NCBI GenBank assembly: GCA_015485495.1
Contig: WFTL01000046.1
Location: forward strand, 1 to 32,401
Source of the DNA: Planctomycetaceae bacterium
Lineage (GTDB): Bacteria > Planctomycetota > Planctomycetia > Planctomycetales > Planctomycetaceae
DNA: 32,401 bases
Direction of reading: 5' to 3'
A program made the position numbers and the translations under genes. Of the stretch, positions 1 through 7,357 are shown piece after piece (within the stretch, counting starts at the first letter, position 1; the number at the start of each line of letters is the position of its first letter). The notes under the pieces were generated by a model, which was given only the letters and a program-made list of their open reading frames with translations, made no database searches and was not told the origin of the DNA.

Positions 1-2
1 GC

Positions 3-758
3 ACCATGCAGGCCCTGATGGAAGCTTCTGATCCGGAAGAACGCCGCAAACTGGCCGGCCGCCTCCGACGCCAGATCCAGGACCTGAAAAAGTTCGCGTC
101 CGATCAGGCCGCATCGAAGGAGCTGACCAGTGCGCTGCGCAGCGCACTGAAAGCTCTGGAAACAGTCCGCCCGGGGCGCGATGAATCCTCTGAGACAATG
201 ACGCCGGAAGCCATGCAGGCCCTGAAAGAATCGCTGGAACTGGCCCAGGCGGAACTGGAACAGCTGGCGCGTTCGGCGAAGGATCTGAAGCGGATTGAAG
301 ATGCTCTGAGAACCATCCAGATGGCTCAGCGTCTGAACACCGCCGGACAGCTCGACGGAGAAAAACTGGAAGGCTGCGAAACGCTGGCGGACTACGCCGA
401 AATGTATGCTCAGATGATGGGCGACGGTTTCGGCGGCGGCGGTGGCAACCAGGGAAGCGGTGGAGGAAAACTGGCTGAATACGACGATGCCGGTCCGGAA
501 GGTTACAAGGATGAGAAATCGCGCACGCACCTCAAAGCCGGAAAAATCCTGCTGTCCATTCGCACGAAGGAATACGCCGACAACTCGGAACTCGATCCGG
601 ACGCGATGAGAGAATACCAGGCCGGTGTGGAGTCTCTGCAGGCCGGCGTCCAGTCGGCGATCGAAGCCGAAGACATCCCGCCAGGCTATGTGGACGGAAT
701 CAAGAGCTACTTCGATTCCCTGGAGAAGATCGACGGGAACCCGGCAGCGACCGAATAG
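3..758 (+). CDS. Coiled-coil protein of unknown function, probably 5'-truncated by the window edge
   Basis: The open frame continues to the left edge, so the ATG at position 6 may be internal; only five bases precede it and no ribosome binding site can be judged. From that ATG the product is 250 residues. Residues 1-130 are dominated by charged heptad-like helix (many Glu, Lys, Leu, Ala), suggesting coiled coil. A glycine-rich hinge (GDGFGGGGGNQGSGGGK) follows at about 138-154, then a compact acidic C-terminal part that includes LKAGKILLSIRTKEYAD. No catalytic motif or membrane segment is visible in the part seen. I do not recognise the family. It converges on the ROK gene, and a hairpin lies between the two. 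Confidence that it is coding is high because of its codon pattern and clear protein-like composition; its function is unknown. Confidence 0.75.
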   Translation, partial: TMQALMEASDPEERRKLAGRLRRQIQDLKKFASDQAASKELTSALRSALKALETVRPGRDESSETMTPEAMQALKESLELAQAELEQLARSAKDLKRIEDALRTIQMAQRLNTAGQLDGEKLEGCETLADYAEMYAQMMGDGFGGGGGNQGSGGGKLAEYDDAGPEGYKDEKSRTHLKAGKILLSIRTKEYADNSELDPDAMREYQAGVESLQAGVQSAIEAEDIPPGYVDGIKSYFDSLEKIDGNPAATE

Positions 759-812
759 ACGCATCCAGACACGCCGGCCGAACGCGGCATGCTGTCGGTC
801 TGCTCTGCAGAA

Positions 813-843
813 TCTGTCCGGCATGCCGACCCCGTCGGACAGA
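813..843. terminator. Inverted repeat between convergent genes, possible terminator
   Basis: TCTGTCCG (813-820) and CGGACAGA (836-843) form a perfect 8-bp stem with a 15-nt loop. It lies in the 99-bp gap between the stop of the coiled-coil gene and the stop of the ROK gene, where a bidirectional terminator would be expected. No T-run follows on either strand, so this is a weak call. Confidence 0.3.
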
Positions 844-857
844 AGCTGTCCGGTTCG

Positions 858-1856
858 TCATGCGTCCGCCTGTTCCGCGCATCGACGTCCCCAGGCGGCC
901 GCTCCCACTGCTGTCGCATAGTCGCCCAGTTCCGCCACCCGAATTTCGAACAGATCCTTCAGTGACGGCAGCACATTCCGTTCTGCTCCGATGCGGGTTT
1001 CTTCCAGATACAGTTCCGGCATCGCTTCCACCAGACCGCCGCCGATCACGACAACATCCGGCGCCAGCACATTGACCAGCGACCCGATTCCGCGGCCGAT
1101 CTGCCGGGCGGCCCGGCGAACGATCTTTTCGATTTCTGCATCGCCGGCGGCAATGGATCGGGCCAGAACTCCGCTGCGAATCCGAGACAGATCCGCACCG
1201 GTTTCTTTGGCCAGAGCCGGTGCCCGACCACGACACACCGCCCGGGCGGCTTCCCCGGCGATCATCAGACGGCTGCCCAGAGCTTCCAGTGTTCCCACAG
1301 GGCCCAGACCGGCCGCCGGGCCTTCCGTGGCCATCTGCAGAAAACCGACTTCCATACAGGATGTTCTCGAACCACGAAAAATCCGGCCTTCATACACGCA
1401 GCCGCCGCCCACGCCGGTTCCCGGGAACACCCCCAGTACGCAGCGGCACCCCTGTGCGGCTCCCCGTGAGTATTCTCCGAAAACCCCCGCATCGACATCG
1501 TTGCAGACGGCAACCGGGCAGCCGAACGCTTCGCTCAGCGCGTCGCGCAGTTCCAGGTTCTGCCAGCCCAGGTTGGGAGCTTCCAGAATGACGCCGCGCT
1601 CCATGTCCACCGGCCCGGGAACTCCGGCTCCCACGGCATCGAGATCGCTGACAGCGCGCCCCGCGTTCTCCAGGGCCTGATGAATCGTGTCCACCAGACG
1701 TTCGATGGAGACCCGACCGCTGCCTTTTTCCCGGGTCTTTCGGCGTTTGCGGCCCAGTTCCCGGAACTCGCTGTCGTACACGACCGCCAGCATCTTGGTG
1801 CCGCCCAGGTCGAAACCGATCGACACGCGATTTTCGGATCCCTGTTCATCTGCCAT
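858..1856 (-). CDS. ROK-family protein (sugar kinase-like), zinc motif absent
   Basis: This 332-residue protein has the ROK/ASKHA architecture: a phosphate-1 motif FDLGGTK (15-21), GAGVPGPVD (77-84), a sugar-contacting segment APNLGW (93-98), the ND pair with catalytic Asp120 in CNDVDAGVFGEY, a phosphate-2 motif GTGVGGG (146-152), and a C-terminal VIGGGLVEA. Its role would be ATP-dependent phosphorylation of glucose or a related sugar in the cytoplasm. The usual ExGH plus CxCGxxGCxE zinc site is missing: the segment reads EVGFLQM, then GPVGTLEALGS with no cysteines. I chose the ATG at 1856; a GTG three codons upstream (1865) is the alternative, and neither has a strong Shine-Dalgarno. It starts 29 bp after the sigma-factor stop on the same strand, so co-transcription is likely. 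It could be a glucokinase or another ROK hexokinase. Confidence 0.88.
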   Translation of the reverse strand: MADEQGSENRVSIGFDLGGTKMLAVVYDSEFRELGRKRRKTREKGSGRVSIERLVDTIHQALENAGRAVSDLDAVGAGVPGPVDMERGVILEAPNLGWQNLELRDALSEAFGCPVAVCNDVDAGVFGEYSRGAAQGCRCVLGVFPGTGVGGGCVYEGRIFRGSRTSCMEVGFLQMATEGPAAGLGPVGTLEALGSRLMIAGEAARAVCRGRAPALAKETGADLSRIRSGVLARSIAAGDAEIEKIVRRAARQIGRGIGSLVNVLAPDVVVIGGGLVEAMPELYLEETRIGAERNVLPSLKDLFEIRVAELGDYATAVGAAAWGRRCAEQADA

Positions 1857-1885
1857 GACGTTCACTGAAGCCGGACTGAATCAGT

Positions 1886-2494
1886 TCAGGCGTATTTTTC
1901 GAGGGCGTCTTTGAGCTTGCCGCGGGCCCGAGCCAGCAGCGATTTCACGGCCACAGCGTTCAGCCCCATCACGCGGCCGATATCCTCGTAACTCATTCCT
2001 TCGAATTTGTGAAGCAGCACGGCCATTTTCTGGCGTTCTCCCAGTCCGTTCAGTGCCGCCTGGACCCGTGCCTGGACTTCCTTCGACGCGAAGATGCGGG
2101 TCGGCATCAGGGCGGAACGATCGGCCAGAAACTGCTGCTGCGGCATCGCCTGAGAGTCATTTGTCGGCGGTGCCAGCGAGACTTCCCGGCGTCGTCGAGC
2201 CATTCCTCGAAGGTGATTGCGCGCCAGGTTGTGGGCGATGCGAAACAGCCATGTGGAAAACCGGGCTTTGGCCTGATAGCGTTCCCGCGCCCGATACACA
2301 CGCAGAAATGCGTCCTGTGCGAGGTCTTCCGACAGGCTGCGATCTCCCAGCAGGTGATAGAAAAAACCGATGAGCCGGTCCTGGTAGCGTTCGACCAGTT
2401 CTTCGAACGCTTCGTGATCATCGGCGGCCACACGCAGCATGAGCTGGACATCGGGATCGGCCAGATACTGATTGGGCAGCGACTGGGAAACCAC
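1886..2494 (-). CDS. RNA polymerase sigma factor, ECF (sigma70) family
   Basis: The product is 202 residues. Region 2 is evident (HEAFEELVERYQDRL, then SEDLAQDAFLRVYRA and FSTWLFRIAHNLARNHLR), followed by a variable linker and region 4 (LGERQKMAVLLHKFEG, MSYEDIGRVMGL, AVKSLLARARGKLKDAL). It should direct core RNA polymerase to an alternative promoter set. The frame is open far upstream, so the start needs choosing. The GTG at 2494 has GGAG with a 7-nt spacer and places VSQSLPNQYLADPDVQLML at the N-terminus, which looks like other planctomycete ECF factors; the ATG at 2596 is the alternative. No anti-sigma factor with a zinc finger or membrane helix lies downstream; the next gene is the ROK kinase, 29 bp away. 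The gene upstream encodes a secreted LolA-like protein. Confidence 0.9.
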   Translation of the reverse strand: MVSQSLPNQYLADPDVQLMLRVAADDHEAFEELVERYQDRLIGFFYHLLGDRSLSEDLAQDAFLRVYRARERYQAKARFSTWLFRIAHNLARNHLRGMARRRREVSLAPPTNDSQAMPQQQFLADRSALMPTRIFASKEVQARVQAALNGLGERQKMAVLLHKFEGMSYEDIGRVMGLNAVAVKSLLARARGKLKDALEKYA

Positions 2495-2574
2495 ACGACG
2501 GCTCCGAAACGACAGCGTCGACACAGCCTGCGAACGACATGGATCAAAGAATCCTATTGTCGCTGTCCCGGTGT

Positions 2575-2586
2575 CCGTTGCAACGG
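2575..2586. repeat. Perfect 12-bp palindrome upstream of the sigma-factor gene
   Basis: CCGTTGCAACGG is its own reverse complement. It sits about 80 bp before the chosen GTG start of the sigma gene, in the 202-bp gap below the LolA-like gene, so it could be an operator. Palindromes of this length also occur by chance several times in 32 kb. Confidence 0.2.
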
Positions 2587-2696
2587 AAGTTCGCATTTCC
2601 GAACACAGCCGGATGAAACGGCAGCGATGCGGTCCCTGAACAACGGCAGGATGATCCCGATACCGGCTGCCGGTCCGTGCAGCGACTGTCGTTCTG

Positions 2697-3761
2697 TCAG
2701 TCCGCCGACGCTTCGGAACCGGAATCCGATTCGCCCGAACCGGTCGGCTCACCCGGTCCGGTCGCACCGGCCGCCTTCCGGATGGCTTCGATCGTTTTTT
2801 CGGTGACGTCCAGTTCCGGGAGGCCGTCGGGAGCCTGGAATTCGAAGACGCTGTCATCCGCTTCGGAACGGATGGAAATGCTGCGGAAATCCAGAGTCAC
2901 CAGAGGGCGCACCTGAGACAGTTTCGGGTTCGGGTGCTGCTTGAGGTACTGGATGCGGCGCGGCAGTCTGGCATCGGCATCCACATAGATTCGCACGTAA
3001 TCAGGCACCCATCCGGGCAGAGCGGTCCCGGCTTTTTCCACCCGGAAGTAGTCTTTCAGAGATTCCGCGGTCCAGCGGCCGGTGAGAACCAGCAGCCGGG
3101 TGTCGCCGACCGTCTGTTCGCGCACCCGGCCGAATTCCATGCCGACCTGCAGACGGGCCAGCAGCGCCTGGAGGCCGCCGACGCCCAGATCTTCCAGCAT
3201 CTGCTGCACATCGAACGACTCGGCTTCATCCGCTGCAGCCAGAATCTGCCGGATGCTGCGCCGCGTCAGTCGCCGGGAATCACCGTTTTGCCACAGTGTC
3301 CACAGCGTCCTGCCGTTGCTGACCTGCTGCAGCGATCCGGTCGGCTTCTGCCGTCCCGTGTCTTCTTCCGGGCCATCCAGAGCCAGCAGGGCCTGATCGG
3401 ACTTCCGCACATGCCGCACCGGATAAATCTCGAAATCCAGCCGCACCCGATTGCCATTCGCCTGGCTGTAGTGACCGCGGGCATAAAACCGCAGGTTCGA
3501 CAGATGGACCGTTTCGCTCAGACGGCACGACAGAAACGGAATTCCGTCCAGACGGTTCCGCACTTCTGTGAGAACGCTTTCCGCCTGGACATCGGGGAGG
3601 ATCCGCGGTGACGAAGCGGATGTGGAGGATTCTTCCTGAGCGGATGCGGAAGACAGCGCCCCCAATGAAAACAACGCTCCCAAAGCCGTCATCAAAGCGG
3701 CAGTTCCTGCCGCAGTACAGACGAACAGGCGGAACGGGAAAATGTGGGGATTGTGCTTCAT
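2697..3761 (-). CDS. Exported protein with LolA-like/DUF2092-like fold
   Basis: This 354-residue protein begins with a clear signal peptide: residues 1-42, a hydrophobic core around CTAAGTAALMTALGALFSLG and an AxA-type site at ASAQ. The mature part has the pattern of periplasmic lipoprotein-carrier-like beta-sandwich proteins: an N-terminal LTEVRNRLDGI segment, a strand series with LRFYARGHYSQ, NRVRLDFEIYPV and GRTLWTLWQNG, then VGDTRLLVLTGRW and a C-terminal RYVR/LDFRSISI-type strand region. The tail (about 325-354) is Gly/Ser/Glu-rich and disordered. A role in lipid or outer-membrane lipoprotein handling is an inference from fold resemblance only. The start ATG is at 3761. It is divergent from the lipoprotein cluster at 4016 and lies upstream of the sigma gene with a 202-bp gap. 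Confidence 0.75.
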   Translation of the reverse strand: MKHNPHIFPFRLFVCTAAGTAALMTALGALFSLGALSSASAQEESSTSASSPRILPDVQAESVLTEVRNRLDGIPFLSCRLSETVHLSNLRFYARGHYSQANGNRVRLDFEIYPVRHVRKSDQALLALDGPEEDTGRQKPTGSLQQVSNGRTLWTLWQNGDSRRLTRRSIRQILAAADEAESFDVQQMLEDLGVGGLQALLARLQVGMEFGRVREQTVGDTRLLVLTGRWTAESLKDYFRVEKAGTALPGWVPDYVRIYVDADARLPRRIQYLKQHPNPKLSQVRPLVTLDFRSISIRSEADDSVFEFQAPDGLPELDVTEKTIEAIRKAAGATGPGEPTGSGESDSGSEASAD

Positions 3762-3843
3762 GTTCTGAAAGTATCGGTTTTGCGAAAGAATCAGGTCGTT
3801 CTTACCCGAAGAAGACTGACAGGTCGCTCTCTGTCGGAGCCGT

Positions 3844-3859
3844 CGGGCCGGGAGGCCCG
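3844..3859. repeat. Hairpin in the divergent intergenic region
   Basis: CGGGCC (3844-3849) and GGCCCG (3854-3859) form a 6-bp stem closed by a GGGA tetraloop. It lies within the 254-bp region between the divergent starts at 3761 (-) and 4016 (+). I see no convincing promoter for either gene there; the hairpin could be part of a leader. Confidence 0.25.
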
Positions 3860-4015
3860 GGACCGGCCGGATTCTATCCGCGGCGGGGTTCTGCGGTCGA
3901 CAGCAAACGTTGGCCGGAAACGCCGGCGGACGAAACAGGCTTCTCAGAATTCACTACGGTAGGCAGACCCGTGAACGTTGGTGCGAACAGTCAACTCGTC
4001 AGGGAAGGGGTTCCA

Positions 4016-5182
4016 ATGAGGTTCGGTTTAATGGCTTTGGGTGCCCTGACGCTGATTTCCGTCGGGTGTGCCGGGCTGGATCACGCAGGAACCAGCGTGC
4101 TGAAGCCCAAAGAATACGTGAATCCTCCGGCCGCCATGCTGTCACGGCCCGGTCCGATGGTCGATGGACCAGGGCCTGGCGTCATGGGGATGGTTGCCTG
4201 GCAGTCATCGGCTGCCGGTCTCCCGGCGGCCGCTCAGACAACACAGGTCAAATTCACCGGTCAGCCGGGAATGATCATTGGCTGGAAAACGGCCGATGGC
4301 TGGGCGGATGAACAGATGTATTCGGGCAACAGTTTCGATTTCCCCCAGAATGCGGTGTACCAGCTGAAATTCTCCGGTTTCCCCGCAGAAGGATTCGAAG
4401 ACCTGCAGCTCTATCCGACTCTGGAAGTCCGCGGTGTGGACCCGTCCACACGGGAGTATCTGGAACACAGCGTGGTGCCGGTCGAAATCACCGTCAACGA
4501 CCTGGAACACGTGGTGCATAACAACATGGTGACCAAGGTCATCTATCTGCCCGATCCGAAACATCAGGCGCGTGCCATCGCCGGTGTGGAAACACTCATT
4601 TCCACCCAGCTCGATCCTGGAATCGATCCGGTTCAGCAGGCCGAACGGATGGGAACGATCATGGTCATTCTGCGATTCGGAAACAAGAATCTGCAGATGC
4701 CCACGACCGCTGTCGGTCCCGACGGAACCGTCCAGCCGGTGTCTCATCAGGTCGTTTCCGGCAGCGGGCCGAATGCCCGGTTCGTTCCGCCCATGCCGAT
4801 CGCCATGCTGCCGGCCGATATTCACGGAGTTCCAGGAACCATGATCGCCGCCGGTGGCGGGGTTCCGGGGCAGCCCATTGCGCCGGTCGCCGGAATGGGA
4901 CCGACGCCGCCGTGGGGAATGCCCATGACAGCCACGCCCATCGGCCTGGCGGGACCGCCGCATCTGCCCTACGGCGGACCGGCCGGTCTGAAGTCCCACA
5001 CGATTCGCAACCGTTCTGATGACTCCATTCCGGAACCGGTCGATCACCTGCTCATCGACGTGAAACACCGTCCCGGCCTGAACATTCCGGAACCGGTGCG
5101 CCACATCCAGTACGAAGAAGACCACCCGGTCCATCAGCCGGGCGAACTGTCGCATCCGGCTGCCGGCCGGCGCCGCTCCTGA
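4016..5182 (+). CDS. Lipoprotein, paralogue A of an envelope cluster
   Basis: The start ATG at 4016 is set by AGGGAAGGGG, five nucleotides upstream; the frame is open further upstream, but that part overlaps the divergent gene and is not protein-like. The 388-residue product has a lipoprotein signal (LTLISVGC, Cys18) and is therefore probably membrane-anchored outside the cytoplasm. Residues about 75-225 form a beta-rich domain with FEDLQLYPTLEV (127-138), the conserved block VNDLEHVVHNNMVTKVIYLP (160-179) and MGTIMVILRFGNK (212-224). Residues 225-388 are Pro/Gly/Met-rich and low in complexity, with IPEPV written twice. The three blocks recur in the next gene, so the two are diverged paralogues. 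The function is unknown. It is first of three co-directional envelope genes. Confidence 0.82.
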   Translation: MRFGLMALGALTLISVGCAGLDHAGTSVLKPKEYVNPPAAMLSRPGPMVDGPGPGVMGMVAWQSSAAGLPAAAQTTQVKFTGQPGMIIGWKTADGWADEQMYSGNSFDFPQNAVYQLKFSGFPAEGFEDLQLYPTLEVRGVDPSTREYLEHSVVPVEITVNDLEHVVHNNMVTKVIYLPDPKHQARAIAGVETLISTQLDPGIDPVQQAERMGTIMVILRFGNKNLQMPTTAVGPDGTVQPVSHQVVSGSGPNARFVPPMPIAMLPADIHGVPGTMIAAGGGVPGQPIAPVAGMGPTPPWGMPMTATPIGLAGPPHLPYGGPAGLKSHTIRNRSDDSIPEPVDHLLIDVKHRPGLNIPEPVRHIQYEEDHPVHQPGELSHPAAGRRRS

Positions 5183-5223
5183 TGCACAGCCGGTCTGCCG
5201 ACGAACGCAAACGACATTCGGGA

Positions 5224-5258
5224 GGGGCGTCTCGGGAAATTTCCGGTCGCCCTTTTTT
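5224..5258 (+). terminator. Probable rho-independent terminator after lipoprotein A
   Basis: GGGGCG (5224-5229) pairs with CGCCC (5248-5252). An inner helix forms from CGGGAAATTTCCG, and six T residues follow (5253-5258). It lies 42 bp after the lipoprotein A stop and ends just before the start of lipoprotein B, so it may reduce read-through inside the cluster. Confidence 0.6.
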
Positions 5259-5267
5259 CAGTCAGGA

Positions 5268-6011
5268 ATGCACACACCGATGGTTGAACGTCCTCTGCAG
5301 GTTCTGCTGCTGATTCTGACGGCCTGCGGCGGTTCAGCGGCCACGGCGCAGAACGCGGATTACTACCACCCGCTCAGCCAGCGCACGCCGCCGGGGCACA
5401 CCGCCGCGTGGCTGCAGCACATTCGCGGACAGCCGGATCCCTGGCTGCAGCCGGTGTCCATCGACGTGGCCGGAGGAGCCCGCGTGACCGTGTACTCCCA
5501 CGGACCGGAACCGGTCGCCTCCGCCGATTCTTCCCGGCTGTTCGCTCTGAATCCAGGACACACGTACCGCCTGTGTCTGACAGACATGAACGAATTTCCG
5601 GGCGTGGAACTGTACCCGACCGTGGAAGTGCTGGACCGTCTGCACCCGCCGCCCGGACAGGCCGATCGGTTTCCGGTTCCCGTTCCCTTTTCCCGAACGG
5701 ATATCCAGGAAGCGCTGGCCGGAAATCTCGTGACGCGCGTGATCTACCTGGAAGATCCCGAAACCGCCCAGGAACTCGATCCGCTGCACCGCGAACTGCC
5801 CCAGGAAGTCGCTCCGGCCGACAATGTTCTGCAGCGGGCCGATCAGCTGGGACGTCCCATGATCATCATTCGTCTGGGCAACCGGGCTCCGGGACCGGCG
5901 GGAACGTCCTCTTTCTTCTACGGAACCGGCGGTTCGGTCGAGGTGCGTGAACGTCCGTCACCCACAGCAGCACCCGACGGCCTTTCCGCCCGCACAACAG
6001 GAATCCGCTGA
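5268..6011 (+). CDS. Lipoprotein, paralogue B of the envelope cluster
   Basis: This 247-residue protein has a short lipoprotein signal with lipobox LTAC (Cys20). An alternative start is the ATG at 5280, which fits AGGA at 5264-5267 with a 12-nt spacer. The mature domain repeats the blocks of lipoprotein A in the same order: FPGVELYPTVEV (110-121), TDIQEALAGNLVTRVIYLED (144-163) and QLGRPMIIIRLGNR (193-206). It lacks the long Pro/Gly/Met-rich tail of A and ends soon after the third block. Both are probably exported and anchored. No enzymatic motif is visible, and a structural or binding role is a guess. The next gene starts two nucleotides after its stop, so these two are almost certainly co-transcribed. 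Confidence 0.8.
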   Translation: MHTPMVERPLQVLLLILTACGGSAATAQNADYYHPLSQRTPPGHTAAWLQHIRGQPDPWLQPVSIDVAGGARVTVYSHGPEPVASADSSRLFALNPGHTYRLCLTDMNEFPGVELYPTVEVLDRLHPPPGQADRFPVPVPFSRTDIQEALAGNLVTRVIYLEDPETAQELDPLHRELPQEVAPADNVLQRADQLGRPMIIIRLGNRAPGPAGTSSFFYGTGGSVEVRERPSPTAAPDGLSARTTGIR

Positions 6012-6013
6012 CG

Positions 6014-7336
6014 ATGCCGTTCGACCAACCGTATCGGGTTTCCGTCTTCCGGACCCGCAGGCCGCTGCAGGAATGCGGCACGGCGGCGGCCGTGCTGATT
6101 CTGCTGTGTGGCTGCGCCGCATTCCCGGTTCCCGGAGACCCCTCTCCGTCATCTCCGGTTTCCCCGGGACAGACAGCACAATCCACACCGGGAGCCGACT
6201 TACCGGTTCCCGGCTTCTTGTCGCTGTCTTCAGAGACACGAAGCGGCCGGAATGCAGAACGAGAATTCCGACAGACAGCGCCCATCGGGCTGCCGTTTTC
6301 GAAAACGCAGCCCGGACGGGACGGCCGGGGCCCGACCGGCCTCGATGCGCCGCGAGTGACAGCGGTTTTCACTCCGGCAGAAGAACGCCTGCCGGCCGGG
6401 CCGGGTCCGCTGTCCGCTGCCGCCGTCTATCCGGATGAATATCTGGCGGACGGGGGAGACCGGAAGCTGCCGGTGCATTACTTCGGCCGACAGCGACTGG
6501 GTTTCGATACGGAAGACACCATCGCCGAATACAGGGACCACAGCGGGCAGTCCCATGTCCGGGCCTCCAGCCGCGCTGTCATCTATGCGCCGCGGTTCGG
6601 TTCCGTCCAGGTGGTGGAATCACTCGGAGCCGACGTGCAGGTGCAGCAGCTTTTCCGGGCAGAAGATGTCACCGGAGCCGACAGCATGCAGCGACACGAC
6701 AGGCTGATTCAGACTGTCAGCCGCGATCAGATGTCGGCGGTCGCCGCCCGCCGCCGTGCGGACGGCGCTCAGCGGCGGCTGCAGCACGGGCAGTCCGATC
6801 AGACGACCCGCGCCGAACAGAACCGCAAGGTCGACCAGGGAATGCAGACCGAATCCAGCCTCGCTCAGCAGACCTTCGAACGTCAGCATGGAGCCGGCTA
6901 TCACCATTCTCTGGCCAGTGCAGCTTTGTGGACGCGCGATCTGTATCCGGTCCTGTCTGCGTCCACGTCACAGGCCACGGAAGTGCAGGCGCGGTTCACA
7001 CCGCAGGCATCGATCGGTCTGGAAGATCAGCGGGCACGAAAGAGCCACATTCACATCGTCAAACTGGCTGATCGCCGGACGGCCGAAACGGGGGACATCA
7101 TTCGCTTCACGATTCGCTTCATCAACACAGGCGATTACGACCTGCACGATGTCCGCATCGTGGACAACCTGACGCCGCGGCTGCAGTTTCTTCCCGAAAC
7201 CGTGGAAACCAGCCGGGCCGGTGACGTGCTGACCGAACCGAACGGAGAAGGCAGCCAGATCATCACGTTCGTTCTGGATGATCCTCTGCCGGCCGGCGCC
7301 GTCGGAATGATCGCCTTCGATGTGCGTGTTCGCTGA
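6014..7336 (+). CDS. Lipoprotein with C-terminal DUF11-type repeat domain
   Basis: The start lies two nucleotides after the stop of lipoprotein B. The 440-residue product has a lipoprotein signal (AVLILLCGC). A Pro/Ser-rich linker reaches about residue 150, then comes a middle domain with YPDEYLADGGDRKLPVHYFG, SSRAVIYAPRFGSVQVVES and a Gln/Arg-rich helical stretch (about 235-310) that may be coiled coil. The C-terminal 90 residues (about 350-440) look like one DUF11/B_ant_repeat Ig-like module: IVKLADRRTAETGDIIRFTI, FINTGDYDLHDVRIVDNLTP and PAGAVGMIAFDVRVR. Such modules usually occur in surface or envelope proteins. With A and B it forms a three-gene envelope unit of unknown function. DUF11 assignment is fairly secure; the rest is unrecognised. 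Confidence 0.82.
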   Translation: MPFDQPYRVSVFRTRRPLQECGTAAAVLILLCGCAAFPVPGDPSPSSPVSPGQTAQSTPGADLPVPGFLSLSSETRSGRNAEREFRQTAPIGLPFSKTQPGRDGRGPTGLDAPRVTAVFTPAEERLPAGPGPLSAAAVYPDEYLADGGDRKLPVHYFGRQRLGFDTEDTIAEYRDHSGQSHVRASSRAVIYAPRFGSVQVVESLGADVQVQQLFRAEDVTGADSMQRHDRLIQTVSRDQMSAVAARRRADGAQRRLQHGQSDQTTRAEQNRKVDQGMQTESSLAQQTFERQHGAGYHHSLASAALWTRDLYPVLSASTSQATEVQARFTPQASIGLEDQRARKSHIHIVKLADRRTAETGDIIRFTIRFINTGDYDLHDVRIVDNLTPRLQFLPETVETSRAGDVLTEPNGEGSQIITFVLDDPLPAGAVGMIAFDVRVR

Positions 7337-7357
7337 CGGGAACAGGCCGCCTCCCGG

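Noticed and set aside
3608-4015. N-terminal extension of lipoprotein A upstream of 4016
   Set aside because: The extension overlaps the divergent gene, has Arg/Pro-rich random-like sequence, and would bury the lipoprotein signal. The ATG at 4016 has a strong Shine-Dalgarno.
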